Below are positions 1-6,425 of a stretch of DNA of 24,656 nt, piece by piece. The stretch is from positions 1-24,656 of the IMG/VR virus record IMGVR_UViG_3300044994_000560; one strand, written 5' to 3'. A program made the position numbers and the translations under genes. Position 1 is the first letter of the stretch; each line of letters opens with the position of its first letter. The stretch is from a virus. The notes under the pieces were generated by a model. That model searched no databases, had not been told where the DNA came from, and saw only the letters and a list, made by a program, of their open reading frames with translations.

Positions 1-522
1 TTCGTTATTTGAAATAATTCCGGCAGTACTCAATCGTACTACCCGTACGTTAACAGGTTGGTTGATGTATTCCGGGCGGCGAATGGCAATTGTTCGCATT
101 TTATCTATTCTGACAATGCTCACAGCGTCTCCCTGATTACCGCCTAATACATGGTAGCAGACAGGATCTTCCCCCACATATATGCCCACATGTCCGCCGG
201 TTTCGCGGCTGAATACCAGCACATCTCCCAGCATGGCTACACTCGCAGGCTTTCCCCATTTTGCCCAGTTACGTGCCCACAAAGGCTGATCAACAGGTTT
301 TCTGCCTGTCATGTGCACACAGTACGCCATAAACAAGCCGCACCAGGCAACTTCATCGGCAGCGTATGAAATGCCGAGTTTTGAAGCCCAATCCATAATC
401 ACAGGATTGCTGGCCTTCCCGGGTGTTTCTTTTATACCATAGAGCGATAGCCCAGCCTTTAACAGCTTAGGGCCCGGCTCATTGTTCAGCCAGCGATATT
501 GTAGGGGTAGCATCGCTGACAT
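1..522 (-). CDS. Endolysin-like NlpC/P60-type peptidase (TIGR02594 family), 3' end outside window
   Basis: The minus-strand frame is open from an ATG at 522 to the window edge (174 codons seen), so the C-terminus is missing. The protein resembles the TIGR02594 family, which has an NlpC/P60 or CHAP-like cysteine peptidase fold and is expected to cut peptidoglycan. The visible motifs are AWCGLFMAYC with the presumed catalytic Cys near residue 61, GDVLVFSR, GGHVGIYVG with the presumed catalytic His near residue 111, and LGGNQGD. There is no signal peptide, so release would need a holin or similar. The start lies 2 nt after the stop of the tail-tube gene in the same operon; a second ATG at 513 is possible. 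It could be the lytic endolysin or a virion-associated hydrolase. The family call is firm; the role in lysis is inferred. Confidence 0.8.
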   Translation of the reverse strand, partial: MSAMLPLQYRWLNNEPGPKLLKAGLSLYGIKETPGKASNPVIMDWASKLGISYAADEVAWCGLFMAYCVHMTGRKPVDQPLWARNWAKWGKPASVAMLGDVLVFSRETGGHVGIYVGEDPVCYHVLGGNQGDAVSIVRIDKMRTIAIRRPEYINQPVNVRVVRLSTAGIISNNE

Positions 523-524
523 GA

Positions 525-947
525 CTAAACATTTTCTTCTACCCCAAGGAAAATAATAGGGAGCGTCATCTCCATATACTTGGCATTTTGTTCCAGGGCT
601 TTATCCAGCTCCTTGAATTCAAAACTCTTGATCCGGTCATTAGATGCCACTTGAGCACCCGCACGTAAGTAGGTCACCAAAATATCACCGGTGAACGAAA
701 GCATATCCAGTCCCTGCGCAGCTACTGTAGCTCTGAGCCTGTCATACTCTGTTTTGAGCAATCTGATTGAGCCTTCATACATTTTGTTGCCATGCTGAAT
801 GCCCAATGGCTCATTGCCGGCAGCGTGCAACAATTCTTTTTCCTGAGATACTTTATATTGAATACCCCTGATACCCACTAAAGGGCGACCGGCTAACACT
901 ACCGTGAGTGATGCCCAGGCAAAATCGGCGCTGTTAAATGATGACAT
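525..947 (-). CDS. Probable phage tail tube protein
   Basis: This is a 140-residue protein directly downstream of the sheath gene, where contractile phages normally carry the tube gene. The sequence has alternating beta-type segments (ASLTVVLAGRPLVGIRGIQY, MLSFTGDILVTYL) and a late MEMTLPIIFLG strand, compatible with a tube fold of the Mu gpM or P2 FII type. There is a mid-protein helix around LLKTEYDRLRATV. It has no signal peptide and no membrane segment. The gap to the sheath stop is 2 nt, so the two are probably translated together. The call rests mainly on size and position; no diagnostic motif was recognised. Confidence 0.55.
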   Translation of the reverse strand: MSSFNSADFAWASLTVVLAGRPLVGIRGIQYKVSQEKELLHAAGNEPLGIQHGNKMYEGSIRLLKTEYDRLRATVAAQGLDMLSFTGDILVTYLRAGAQVASNDRIKSFEFKELDKALEQNAKYMEMTLPIIFLGVEENV

Positions 948-949
948 GA

Positions 950-2095
950 TTAGTTATTGCTAAATGGGTTAGAAAATCCAAGGCTCACCGAAATAGCTTT
1001 CGTATAGCCCAGAGGTACTACTCTCACCTCTATCTCCAGTTCTTCTGAAGCAAGGATGTTTTGATTGGGGTTAATGAATGCTTTCACCGAACTGATTTCT
1101 GCACCCATATCACGCTTCACTCTGCTCTCAATGATCCCTTCCAGGTACTTCACCACAGACTGAGAAATTCTTCCCTGTGTATCCACCTGAACAGTATCGT
1201 TGATCTCCTCAACATAAGTATCATAGGTGAGCATCAAGGCTTTATTGATAACCCTGTTGCGAGCTGCAGATGACAAGTCGTCGCTTTCTTTAGTAAAAGT
1301 CTGATCGTCGGCCCAGTAATAACCTGACCGTCCAGGGAAACTCCTCAGCACTCCATAACCACGGTTATGGATGGTGGCCAGTGAAGTCACCAGTTCCAGC
1401 TTCTGTCCGCCTATATAAGCCACTGTAGCAGTGGTAGGGCCGTCTTTCACTCTGCCAATATTGGTCGAGATGGTTTTAGCCGCCAACCTGCCCAATGCCA
1501 GGCCTACAGCCGGCAAGGTGCTGTTATCACTACAAGCCAGCAGCGGCATTACTGATGATGCTGTAGCATTTTCCTTATCAGGCAAATCAGCCACATCGGC
1601 CATCAGAAATCCATACACACCCACCACAAAAATTACAGGACTGATGGCAGTGCGCTGCGTATTGGCAATGGTTTGCAGGGTGGCAAAGGCTGTATTAAGA
1701 CCTTCCGGTATAGAGCTGTCTTCTTCAGTTGCAGGCTCATCCGGATTCAACGATATCCCTACAATCGATATATCAGAAGATACAGCTTTCAAGGTGTTGA
1801 TGTGCGACTGGGCTATATCAGAGATCTCTACCGTATCGGCCACCGGCAGTACATACAGCTCGGCACCTTCTCCCGCTTCAGCGTAGAACTCTCTCAGCTC
1901 TTTCAAAGCATGTGCGGTAAGCTCTTCAGCCAAAGCCTCTACCTCTCTTGCAGAGGTGATCAGCCTTACCGTATTCAGTGGAATTTCAGTTGAAGCCTGA
2001 TTGGTCACAATCAGCCCTGCAACTCCATCCCGTCCGGCAGCCAACCTGCCAAGACCTCCGTTCTGGATGGTGATACTAACATTAGGTAATGCCAT
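950..2095 (-). CDS. Tail sheath protein, DUF2586 type
   Basis: This 381-residue protein resembles the DUF2586 sheath-like family of Bacteroidota contractile phages. It starts MALPNVSITIQNGGLGR. It has a central alpha/beta domain (LYVLPVADTVEISDIAQ, PVIFVVGVYGF), a conserved-looking segment HNRGYGVLRSFPGRSGYYW near residues 245-263, and a C-terminal part ending in LEIEVRVVPLGYTKAI, which looks like the strand exchanged between sheath subunits. The sheath would contract to drive the tube into the host envelope. Its start overlaps the stop of the upstream gene by one base (TAATG), so the two are translationally coupled. The tube gene follows after 2 nt. Confidence 0.75.
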   Translation of the reverse strand: MALPNVSITIQNGGLGRLAAGRDGVAGLIVTNQASTEIPLNTVRLITSAREVEALAEELTAHALKELREFYAEAGEGAELYVLPVADTVEISDIAQSHINTLKAVSSDISIVGISLNPDEPATEEDSSIPEGLNTAFATLQTIANTQRTAISPVIFVVGVYGFLMADVADLPDKENATASSVMPLLACSDNSTLPAVGLALGRLAAKTISTNIGRVKDGPTTATVAYIGGQKLELVTSLATIHNRGYGVLRSFPGRSGYYWADDQTFTKESDDLSSAARNRVINKALMLTYDTYVEEINDTVQVDTQGRISQSVVKYLEGIIESRVKRDMGAEISSVKAFINPNQNILASEELEIEVRVVPLGYTKAISVSLGFSNPFSNN

Positions 2096-2400
2096 TATGC
2101 TTTAGCTTTTGAAGAATTTTTTAATGGAGGTTTAGTAGTCTCAGCCGGAGCTTCAACAGGAATTTCTGCAGGTATTTCAGGAACTTCTGCAGGTATTTCA
2201 GGTGCTTCTACCGACCCCTGTCCAACATCCGTGGTTTTCTCCACCATCTCAGCCCTTGTTACCACCTCATAAGGGGTTTTCAACACCTTAGCGTGAATAT
2301 TGGCGTATGATCTGTCAATAAAAACAGTGCCGTCACTGGTCTGATATACTTCCTGAAGATTTGGTCTGTTTTCCAGAACCTTGTATGCTGCTTCTTTCAT
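2095..2400 (-). CDS. Small head-tail region protein with a Pro/Glu-rich tail, unknown function
   Basis: This is a 101-residue protein. Residues 1-55 look folded (AAYKVLENRPNLQEVYQTSD, then GTVFIDRSYANIHAK). Residues 60-95 are a low-complexity linker of PEIPAE, PVEAPAE-like repeats, followed by a basic end. The linker is encoded partly by a 21-bp tandem duplication (two copies from about 2164 to 2205), which explains the seven-residue repetition. The start overlaps the preceding gene's stop by 4 nt (ATGA) and its stop overlaps the sheath start by 1 nt, so it is embedded in the structural operon. Small proteins at this position in Mu-like phages are often head-tail joining or accessory proteins, but no family was recognised. 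Confidence 0.65.
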   Translation of the reverse strand: MKEAAYKVLENRPNLQEVYQTSDGTVFIDRSYANIHAKVLKTPYEVVTRAEMVEKTTDVGQGSVEAPEIPAEVPEIPAEIPVEAPAETTKPPLKNSSKAKA

Positions 2401-2891
2401 AAGACAACAGATTTGAGTTTAATGATGACAAATGCAGTAAAGGCAAGTCCACTGATAATAATAATGACCCAGAATCCGACTTGCAGTTTCCGGGCCCAGG
2501 GTGGCACCACGGTAACAATCTTTTGCCGTTGTACGGTTGCCTGTTGATTGCGGATCTTCTCCAGCTCAGTGATTTTTGAAATCATAAGCTGCATCACACT
2601 GTCACAGTTGGCCGTAGCCACAATGGTTCTGCCTTCTTTAACAATGGTTACCGTAGCGTTGCCGCTGCTGTTTTTTGCCAGCAAGCCATTATAGTTACTC
2701 AGCAGAGAGTCAAGGTTGATGTAGGCACTCGCCTCTGAAGCCGGTATGAACAATGTGTCAATGACCAGGCTTTCTTTGATAATGGTACTGTCCTTTATAA
2801 CAGTAACCGATGACTCTGCTGTTTGAGCACTTTTACGGCTGCAGGCCGTCGCCATAACGACTATCAGCAACAACAACGCTACTCTCACCAT
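2397..2891 (-). CDS. Candidate unimolecular spanin (lipoprotein with C-terminal membrane anchor)
   Basis: This 164-residue protein has an unusual two-ended layout. Residues 1-16 are a short hydrophobic leader (VALLLLIVVMATA) followed by Cys17, a plausible lipobox cysteine. Residues 18-130 are periplasmic in character, with a helical or coiled-coil stretch around 97-123 (DSVMQLMISKITELEKIRNQ). Residues 137-158 form one strong membrane segment (GFWVIIIISGLAFTAFVI) with a short Lys-containing tail. An outer-membrane lipid anchor plus an inner-membrane C-terminal helix is the defining layout of a u-spanin (phage T1 gp11), which bridges and fuses the two membranes in the last step of lysis. The endolysin gene lies in the same operon. 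The lipobox is not ideal (Ala at -3), so it could instead be an ordinary membrane protein. Confidence 0.6.
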   Translation of the reverse strand: MVRVALLLLIVVMATACSRKSAQTAESSVTVIKDSTIIKESLVIDTLFIPASEASAYINLDSLLSNYNGLLAKNSSGNATVTIVKEGRTIVATANCDSVMQLMISKITELEKIRNQQATVQRQKIVTVVPPWARKLQVGFWVIIIISGLAFTAFVIIKLKSVVL

Positions 2892-2897
2892 GTCGTT

Positions 2898-3230
2898 TTA
2901 GTTTAAGGTCACAGTACCTGTATGCACGAAGTTGGTGCCGTCGTACTTGTAACTGATGGCCAATTTTTTGGAAGCTGTTACGGTAACAGCGTTGCCTTCC
3001 ATCTTGGTGCCGGGTGTCAACGCTCTGTTCGTGCCGTCAGCACTGACAATGATGGTAAGATTAGATCCTACCGGCACATCGCCTGCAACAGTTAAATTGA
3101 GCGTTCCTGCTGCACTCATTTGCGATATGGTGGCAATGGTTTCGCTGTTGGCAATGGTGAGCGCCATTGTTGCGCCGGCTGTTACTGAAGCTTTAGTAGC
3201 GTAGCCGAAAGGATATCTGATCTCAGACAT
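2898..3230 (-). CDS. Putative capsid decoration or head-fibre-like protein
   Basis: This 110-residue protein is rich in Thr, Ala, Gly and Val, with strongly alternating beta-type sequence (ATMALTIANSETIATI, GTLNLTVAGDVPVGSNLTII, AVTVTASKKLAISYKYDG) and almost no charged helices. It ends in GTNFVHTGTVTLN. Such small all-beta proteins next to the major capsid gene often coat the head as decoration proteins or form head fibres. The start is preceded by an AAACCCCCT leader like that of the capsid gene. There is no signal peptide. No family was recognised, and the role is inferred from composition and position. Confidence 0.5.
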   Translation of the reverse strand: MSEIRYPFGYATKASVTAGATMALTIANSETIATISQMSAAGTLNLTVAGDVPVGSNLTIIVSADGTNRALTPGTKMEGNAVTVTASKKLAISYKYDGTNFVHTGTVTLN

Positions 3231-3242
3231 GTTATAGGGGGT

Positions 3243-3524
3243 TTAATTTTGAAAACAATTTAATTGACATTTTAAGGCAATAGCATTTACTTGTTTTTGC
3301 ATCTGCTCCAGCCGCTCTGATAATTCGTTCACTTTCTGATCTGACCCTGTTAATTTGGCTTCCAGATCTTCGGCTAATCCTCGCCAGATGGTGATGGCCT
3401 GCTGCACATTATCCAGCTCGTTGGCCTTCACTTGTGCCTTCTGTACCTTCAGACCCAGCAACCAGCCTATTAACATGGTTGCTATAGGCGAGCCATATTG
3501 TAGCAAGACTTCCAAGGTCAACAT
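3243..3524 (-). CDS. Small single-span membrane protein with coiled coil (DUF2730-like or holin-like)
   Basis: This is a 93-residue protein. Residues 6-25 form one membrane segment (VLLQYGSPIATMLIGWLLGL). A basic turn follows, then a long amphipathic or coiled-coil helix (about 35-80, AEDLEAKLTGSDQKVNELSE), and it ends with a short Cys pair (KCQLNCF). The layout recalls the Mu gp25/DUF2730 type of small membrane protein; one-span holins or accessory lysis proteins also look like this. It sits between the capsid and the decoration-like gene, in an operon that also holds the spanin candidate and the endolysin. Function is unproven. Confidence 0.5.
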   Translation of the reverse strand: MLTLEVLLQYGSPIATMLIGWLLGLKVQKAQVKANELDNVQQAITIWRGLAEDLEAKLTGSDQKVNELSERLEQMQKQVNAIALKCQLNCFQN

Positions 3525-3533
3525 GGCAAACGA

Positions 3534-4640
3534 TTAAACGATTGCCTGAACAATAGCACCCACGCCTTTTCCGTCAGCCCTGCGAACACGTCCGCCCATG
3601 CGTACCAATGTGCTGTACACATCGCCGTACATTGTAGCGTCCTGAATGTTCTCGAACAGTTTCACTTCGCCCATGGCGCGTTCTACGCTGTTCTTTTGCC
3701 AAAAGATGGCGGCAGATGAAGCATTGGTACCAGGTACTGCGCCCAATGCCAGTAATGATGGCGAGCCGCCTCCGGCATAAGCTACAGTACTTTCACGCTC
3801 CAGAAAGTTGAAACCATACAACCTGCCGATGATACCATTGGGTACATCCTGATGCGAGGTAAAATCTTTCTCCTGATTTGCGCTCATTTCTTCGCGCAAT
3901 TGCGACATCATGTCTGCATCTATCAAGATGTAGCGGTCAGCCTTGCTGATACCCTGTTTATTCAACTGCTTCTGAGCAGCAATGATATCTTTCAGTGTGA
4001 GGGCTTTTCTGAAGCCGGTTGCGTTATCCAGGTGGGGTGTAACCGAGCTGCCGGTCGTTTGCAAAAGCGATGTAGCCGGAATGCCCGATGCCCACTTATG
4101 CAACATCAGTTCGGCTGCAGCTTCCCTGTTGGCCTCGTGGCTGTTCATCAATACCGACTGCCTTTTGTTGTACGATAATTCATACTGATCGGCATCTTTA
4201 ATCAGCACCGGGTCGGTGGTGATTTCATCCAACGTGTAAGTAACATCTGAATCGTCTCTCACAGTAACCTGAGCCGGCAACTGACTTCTGTTGATCTTAA
4301 CAGCAGGCGGAGTACCGGCCTGTGGTATATGTACCACCTTACCCATCAGTACATAGTCATCAGCGTTAAAGGCAAAATTCAGAAACTGGTTGTCCTTAAA
4401 GATATTCTCTACAATATCCTTGTGCCAAAGCTCCACCTGCAAGCCCATCAGCGCCATGCCTGCCGGCATAGTGCCATATTTGAAGGCACAGTAGGTTTGT
4501 ACCGCTGTAGATACCGCAGTAACGCCTGTGGCCACGTATGCAGCATCAACAGGTGTAAAGAACATGGTGGACACCATGAAAATCATGGCGAAATTGAACA
4601 GTAAGCGTGCAAAAAAAGCCGCCGTTTTAATAGGTTTCAT
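3534..4640 (-). CDS. Major capsid protein (HK97-type, Mu-like) with a hydrophobic N-terminal extension
   Basis: With the ATG at 4640 this gives 368 residues. The part from about residue 64 reads like the major capsid protein of Bacteroidota Mu-like phages: GLQVELWHKDIVENIFKDNQ, ADDYVLMGKVVHIPQAG, a central DRYILIDADMMSQLREEM, and a C-terminal block SVERAMGEVKLFENIQD followed by GGRVRRADGKGVG. The N-terminal 60 residues are unusual. They are strongly hydrophobic (FFARLLFNFAMIFMVSTMFF) and end in PVDAA, like a signal peptide. I chose 4640 because it lies 25 nt after the protease stop and has an AAAACCCCC leader seen at other starts here; starting at the later Met codons would leave about 190 bp uncoded. 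The frame is open further upstream, but that part overlaps the protease gene and is not used. Confidence 0.85.
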   Translation of the reverse strand: MKPIKTAAFFARLLFNFAMIFMVSTMFFTPVDAAYVATGVTAVSTAVQTYCAFKYGTMPAGMALMGLQVELWHKDIVENIFKDNQFLNFAFNADDYVLMGKVVHIPQAGTPPAVKINRSQLPAQVTVRDDSDVTYTLDEITTDPVLIKDADQYELSYNKRQSVLMNSHEANREAAAELMLHKWASGIPATSLLQTTGSSVTPHLDNATGFRKALTLKDIIAAQKQLNKQGISKADRYILIDADMMSQLREEMSANQEKDFTSHQDVPNGIIGRLYGFNFLERESTVAYAGGGSPSLLALGAVPGTNASSAAIFWQKNSVERAMGEVKLFENIQDATMYGDVYSTLVRMGGRVRRADGKGVGAIVQAIV

Positions 4641-4665
4641 AGATATGAAGGGGGTTTTGGGGGGA

Positions 4666-5145
4666 TTATTTAGAAGGTTTCTTTCCGAATTCTTTCTCAA
4701 ACTTCTCTTCGTAGAGGTCCGGGAATGACAGCTTAACTTCAGCAAGCAGATTGCCTTTGTCCAGTTCATCCCAGCTTTTAGCAGCCAGCTCCGCACGTCT
4801 CTCTTTTGAAGGAGTGCCTTGCTGAAATCTTTCTGCAACTGAAGTTCTGGGTGTGCGTGCATTGATCGCTTCTTTAACAGCGTCAAAATCAGCAGCAGCC
4901 AGTTTTACAAAGGAAGCTTTCTCTTTCTCTACAATTCGGCCATCTGCAACAGCAGTGTCCAGGAAGAGATTGATTTCTTTAGAGACAGCCTCTGATTTCA
5001 GTCGGGCAATTTCATTGTCCTTGGCAGTAACCAGATCTTTCTGAACGGCTAGTTCGGCAACGATCTGTTTCACGGCCTGCAAAATGGCCGGCAATGCTGC
5101 ATCGGCACTCAGATGAAGCGCCTCGGCAAGTGATTTTAATTCCAT
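4666..5145 (-). CDS. Probable internally initiated scaffold protein
   Basis: Inside the protease gene, codon 193 is an ATG at 5145 in the same frame. From here a 159-residue product (MELKSLAEALHLSADAALPA onward) would contain only the charged helical scaffold part. The 20 nt before this ATG carry AAAACCCCATTCTATTACT, close to the leader of the capsid gene (AAAACCCCC, then an AT-rich stretch) and that of the gene starting at 3230 (AAACCCCCT). That resemblance is not needed for the protease reading frame and suggests a real start. Mu (I/Z) and lambda (C/Nu3) make scaffold in the same nested way. Confidence 0.55.
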   Translation of the reverse strand: MELKSLAEALHLSADAALPAILQAVKQIVAELAVQKDLVTAKDNEIARLKSEAVSKEINLFLDTAVADGRIVEKEKASFVKLAAADFDAVKEAINARTPRTSVAERFQQGTPSKERRAELAAKSWDELDKGNLLAEVKLSFPDLYEEKFEKEFGKKPSK

Positions 5146-5721
5146 AGTAATAGAATGGGGTTTTGAATTTTGAGGAGTAAAAAGATTAATCACCTGGTTG
5201 ATGTCTGTCAACTCAATGACCTGATCGTTTGAGTCATACAGCACACACGAATTGATGTTGCTGCCAATGTCAACAATACTGGCTTCACGCAGCAGGCCAT
5301 TTTCCAAAACAGGAATTTCATCCGTATCAGCCAGTGCCAATCTGCTGAATTTAATCGTTGCACCCGTTGAGGGGTTCCGGCCTGTTCTTAACTCTGCTAC
5401 CGTTTTAGTAACAAATTGTCCGGGCACAATACCCGATGAACACATTCTCAGCGTGCCCGACTCCACCTTTCTGTAAATAGACAGAGCAAATTCATCTTCA
5501 TCAAAAACCGGTACGCCTGTTAACCTGCCGTCTTTCATCTCCAGGTCTTCCCAGTGGCCAATTGGCAAAGGGTCGCCCAATTGCAACGGACGCTTGTGCA
5601 TCCACAACATAATCGGGTTGTTGTTGAACAGTGTGAGATCTAACGAATCCATGTCAACAGAAAAACCATGTTGATTGATGGAGCCGTCAGAAATCAGCAG
5701 TCGTTTCGATGATTTAGGCAT
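4666..5721 (-). CDS. Prohead protease fused to scaffold protein
   Basis: This is a 351-residue protein of two parts. Residues 1-170 look like an HK97-type prohead serine protease, with His42 in NNNPIMLWMHKRP and Ser95/96 in SGTLRMCSSGIVPG as likely catalytic residues, then REASIVDIGSN. Residues 193-351 are highly charged and helical with Ala/Glu/Lys repeats (KDLVTAKDNEIARLKSEAV), typical of a scaffold, and end in a basic tail, KFEKEFGKKPSK. The protease would cleave scaffold and capsid N-termini during head maturation. The arrangement matches the Mu I protein, whose 3' part also yields a separate scaffold. It is the first gene of the leftward late operon, 25 nt before the capsid start. Confidence 0.85.
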   Translation of the reverse strand: MPKSSKRLLISDGSINQHGFSVDMDSLDLTLFNNNPIMLWMHKRPLQLGDPLPIGHWEDLEMKDGRLTGVPVFDEDEFALSIYRKVESGTLRMCSSGIVPGQFVTKTVAELRTGRNPSTGATIKFSRLALADTDEIPVLENGLLREASIVDIGSNINSCVLYDSNDQVIELTDINQVINLFTPQNSKPHSITMELKSLAEALHLSADAALPAILQAVKQIVAELAVQKDLVTAKDNEIARLKSEAVSKEINLFLDTAVADGRIVEKEKASFVKLAAADFDAVKEAINARTPRTSVAERFQQGTPSKERRAELAAKSWDELDKGNLLAEVKLSFPDLYEEKFEKEFGKKPSK

Positions 5722-5791
5722 CTGTAGTGTTTGGCGGTTAGCACTTCAAGACTTCAAATATCCAACAGGTATTTCATTTCGATGATTGCTT

Positions 5792-5850
5792 TTGCGTCAA
5801 TAGGGCAGAAAATTGGCGTAGAAAACCACAAAACTGCCATAATGACGCAA
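5792..5850. repeat. 17-bp inverted repeat in the divergent late promoter region
   Basis: Arm 1 is TTGCGTCAATAGGGCAG (5792-5808). Arm 2 (5834-5850) is the inverse of TTGCGTCATTATGGCAG. The arms match at 15 of 17 positions and flank 25 bp. The arms sit between the two outward -7 boxes, 29 bp and 20 bp away from them. This suits a binding site for a late activator serving both operons (the role of Mor/C in Mu), though an RNA hairpin is also possible. Confidence 0.6.
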
Positions 5851-5902
5851 GCAAAAAAGGCCATCGCTTTTATATGTGTGAAATTTGAGAGCAGAGCTTA
5901 CA

Positions 5903-5930
5903 GATGATAGACGGTGGAAAATGGACGATA
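5903..5930. repeat. 7-bp repeat array, second family
   Basis: Four 7-bp units are seen: GATGATA, GACGGTG, GAAAATG, GACGATA. They are degenerate but in register, and lie just before an array of the other heptad family. The units resemble the TGGAC-type heptads at 11685, 14194 and 15873. Confidence 0.4.
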
Positions 5931-5937
5931 AGCCTGT

Positions 5938-5968
5938 CTTGATTCTTGGCTCTTGATTCTTGGCTCTT
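5938..5968 (-). repeat. Heptad array (ARYCAAG family), about 4 units
   Basis: Reads CTTGATT CTTGGCT twice on the plus strand, that is AGCCAAG and AATCAAG on the minus strand, followed by a partial CTT. It ends 13 bp before the terminase small-subunit start, so it would lie in the 5' leader of the rightward late mRNA. Confidence 0.75.
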
Positions 5969-5981
5969 TTAATCCCCGACT

Positions 5982-6425
5982 ATGGCCAATAAAAAGGAAA
6001 GAGAACGCGAGCATGCCAAAATTCTGTACCTCAAAGAAAACTGCACTTTCAAAGAAGTTGCAGAGCGTGTAGGCGTTAGTGAACGTACAGTAAGCCGCTG
6101 GGCAACAGAAGGCAAATGGGACGACCTCAAAACTTCCCTGCTCACTACCAAAGAAGATGAGCTGAGAAGATTGTATGCTCAGCTGAAAGAACTGAACACA
6201 GCCATTGAGTCTAAGCCGGAAGGCAAACGATACAGCGACTCTAAAGAGGCAGACATCTTCAGTAAAATCACCGCTTCGATCAGGCAATTGGAAACCGAAA
6301 CTTCAGTAGCTCAGATTGTAGAGGTAAGCCGACAGATGGCCGAATGGTTACGCGCTGTCGATCTCGAAAAAGCAAAGCAGTTTGTATCCTGGGCTGATGC
6401 GTTCATCAAAACCAAACTCAAATGA
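5982..6425 (+). CDS. Terminase small subunit-like HTH protein
   Basis: This is a 147-residue protein. A helix-turn-helix occupies about residues 20-45 (TFKEVAERVGVSERTVSRWA), followed by a helical, charged C-terminal part with a coiled-coil feel (EDELRRLYAQLKELNTAIES). Such proteins directly before a large terminase gene bind the packaging start on phage DNA and recruit the motor. It overlaps the large-subunit gene by 4 nt (ATGA), so the two are translationally coupled. It is first in the rightward late operon. It could also be a DUF1804-type DNA-binding protein, which has the same position in Mu-like phages. A regulatory role is less likely. Confidence 0.75.
   Translation: MANKKEREREHAKILYLKENCTFKEVAERVGVSERTVSRWATEGKWDDLKTSLLTTKEDELRRLYAQLKELNTAIESKPEGKRYSDSKEADIFSKITASIRQLETETSVAQIVEVSRQMAEWLRAVDLEKAKQFVSWADAFIKTKLK

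Larger units (their letters stand above)
5722..5981. promoter_or_regulatory. Divergent late control region
   Basis: These 260 bp separate the leftward (protease/capsid) and rightward (terminase) late operons and hold no convincing gene. Near-consensus -7 boxes point outwards: CAAATATC at 5755-5762 (GATATTTG read leftward) and TATATGTG at 5871-5878 read rightward. Each differs from TAnnTTTG at one base, and neither has a clear TTG at the right distance, as expected for promoters that need an activator. A 17-bp imperfect inverted repeat lies between them. The right-hand side carries two kinds of 7-bp repeat arrays before the terminase start. Confidence 0.55.

Noticed and set aside
1431-1886. 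Plus-strand ORF of 151 codons
   Set aside because: Antisense shadow of the tail sheath gene; similar long shadows occur opposite the transposase, MuB and terminase genes.
4641-4886. Longer N-terminus for the capsid frame
   Set aside because: It overlaps the end of the protease/scaffold gene, which is clearly coding in another frame.
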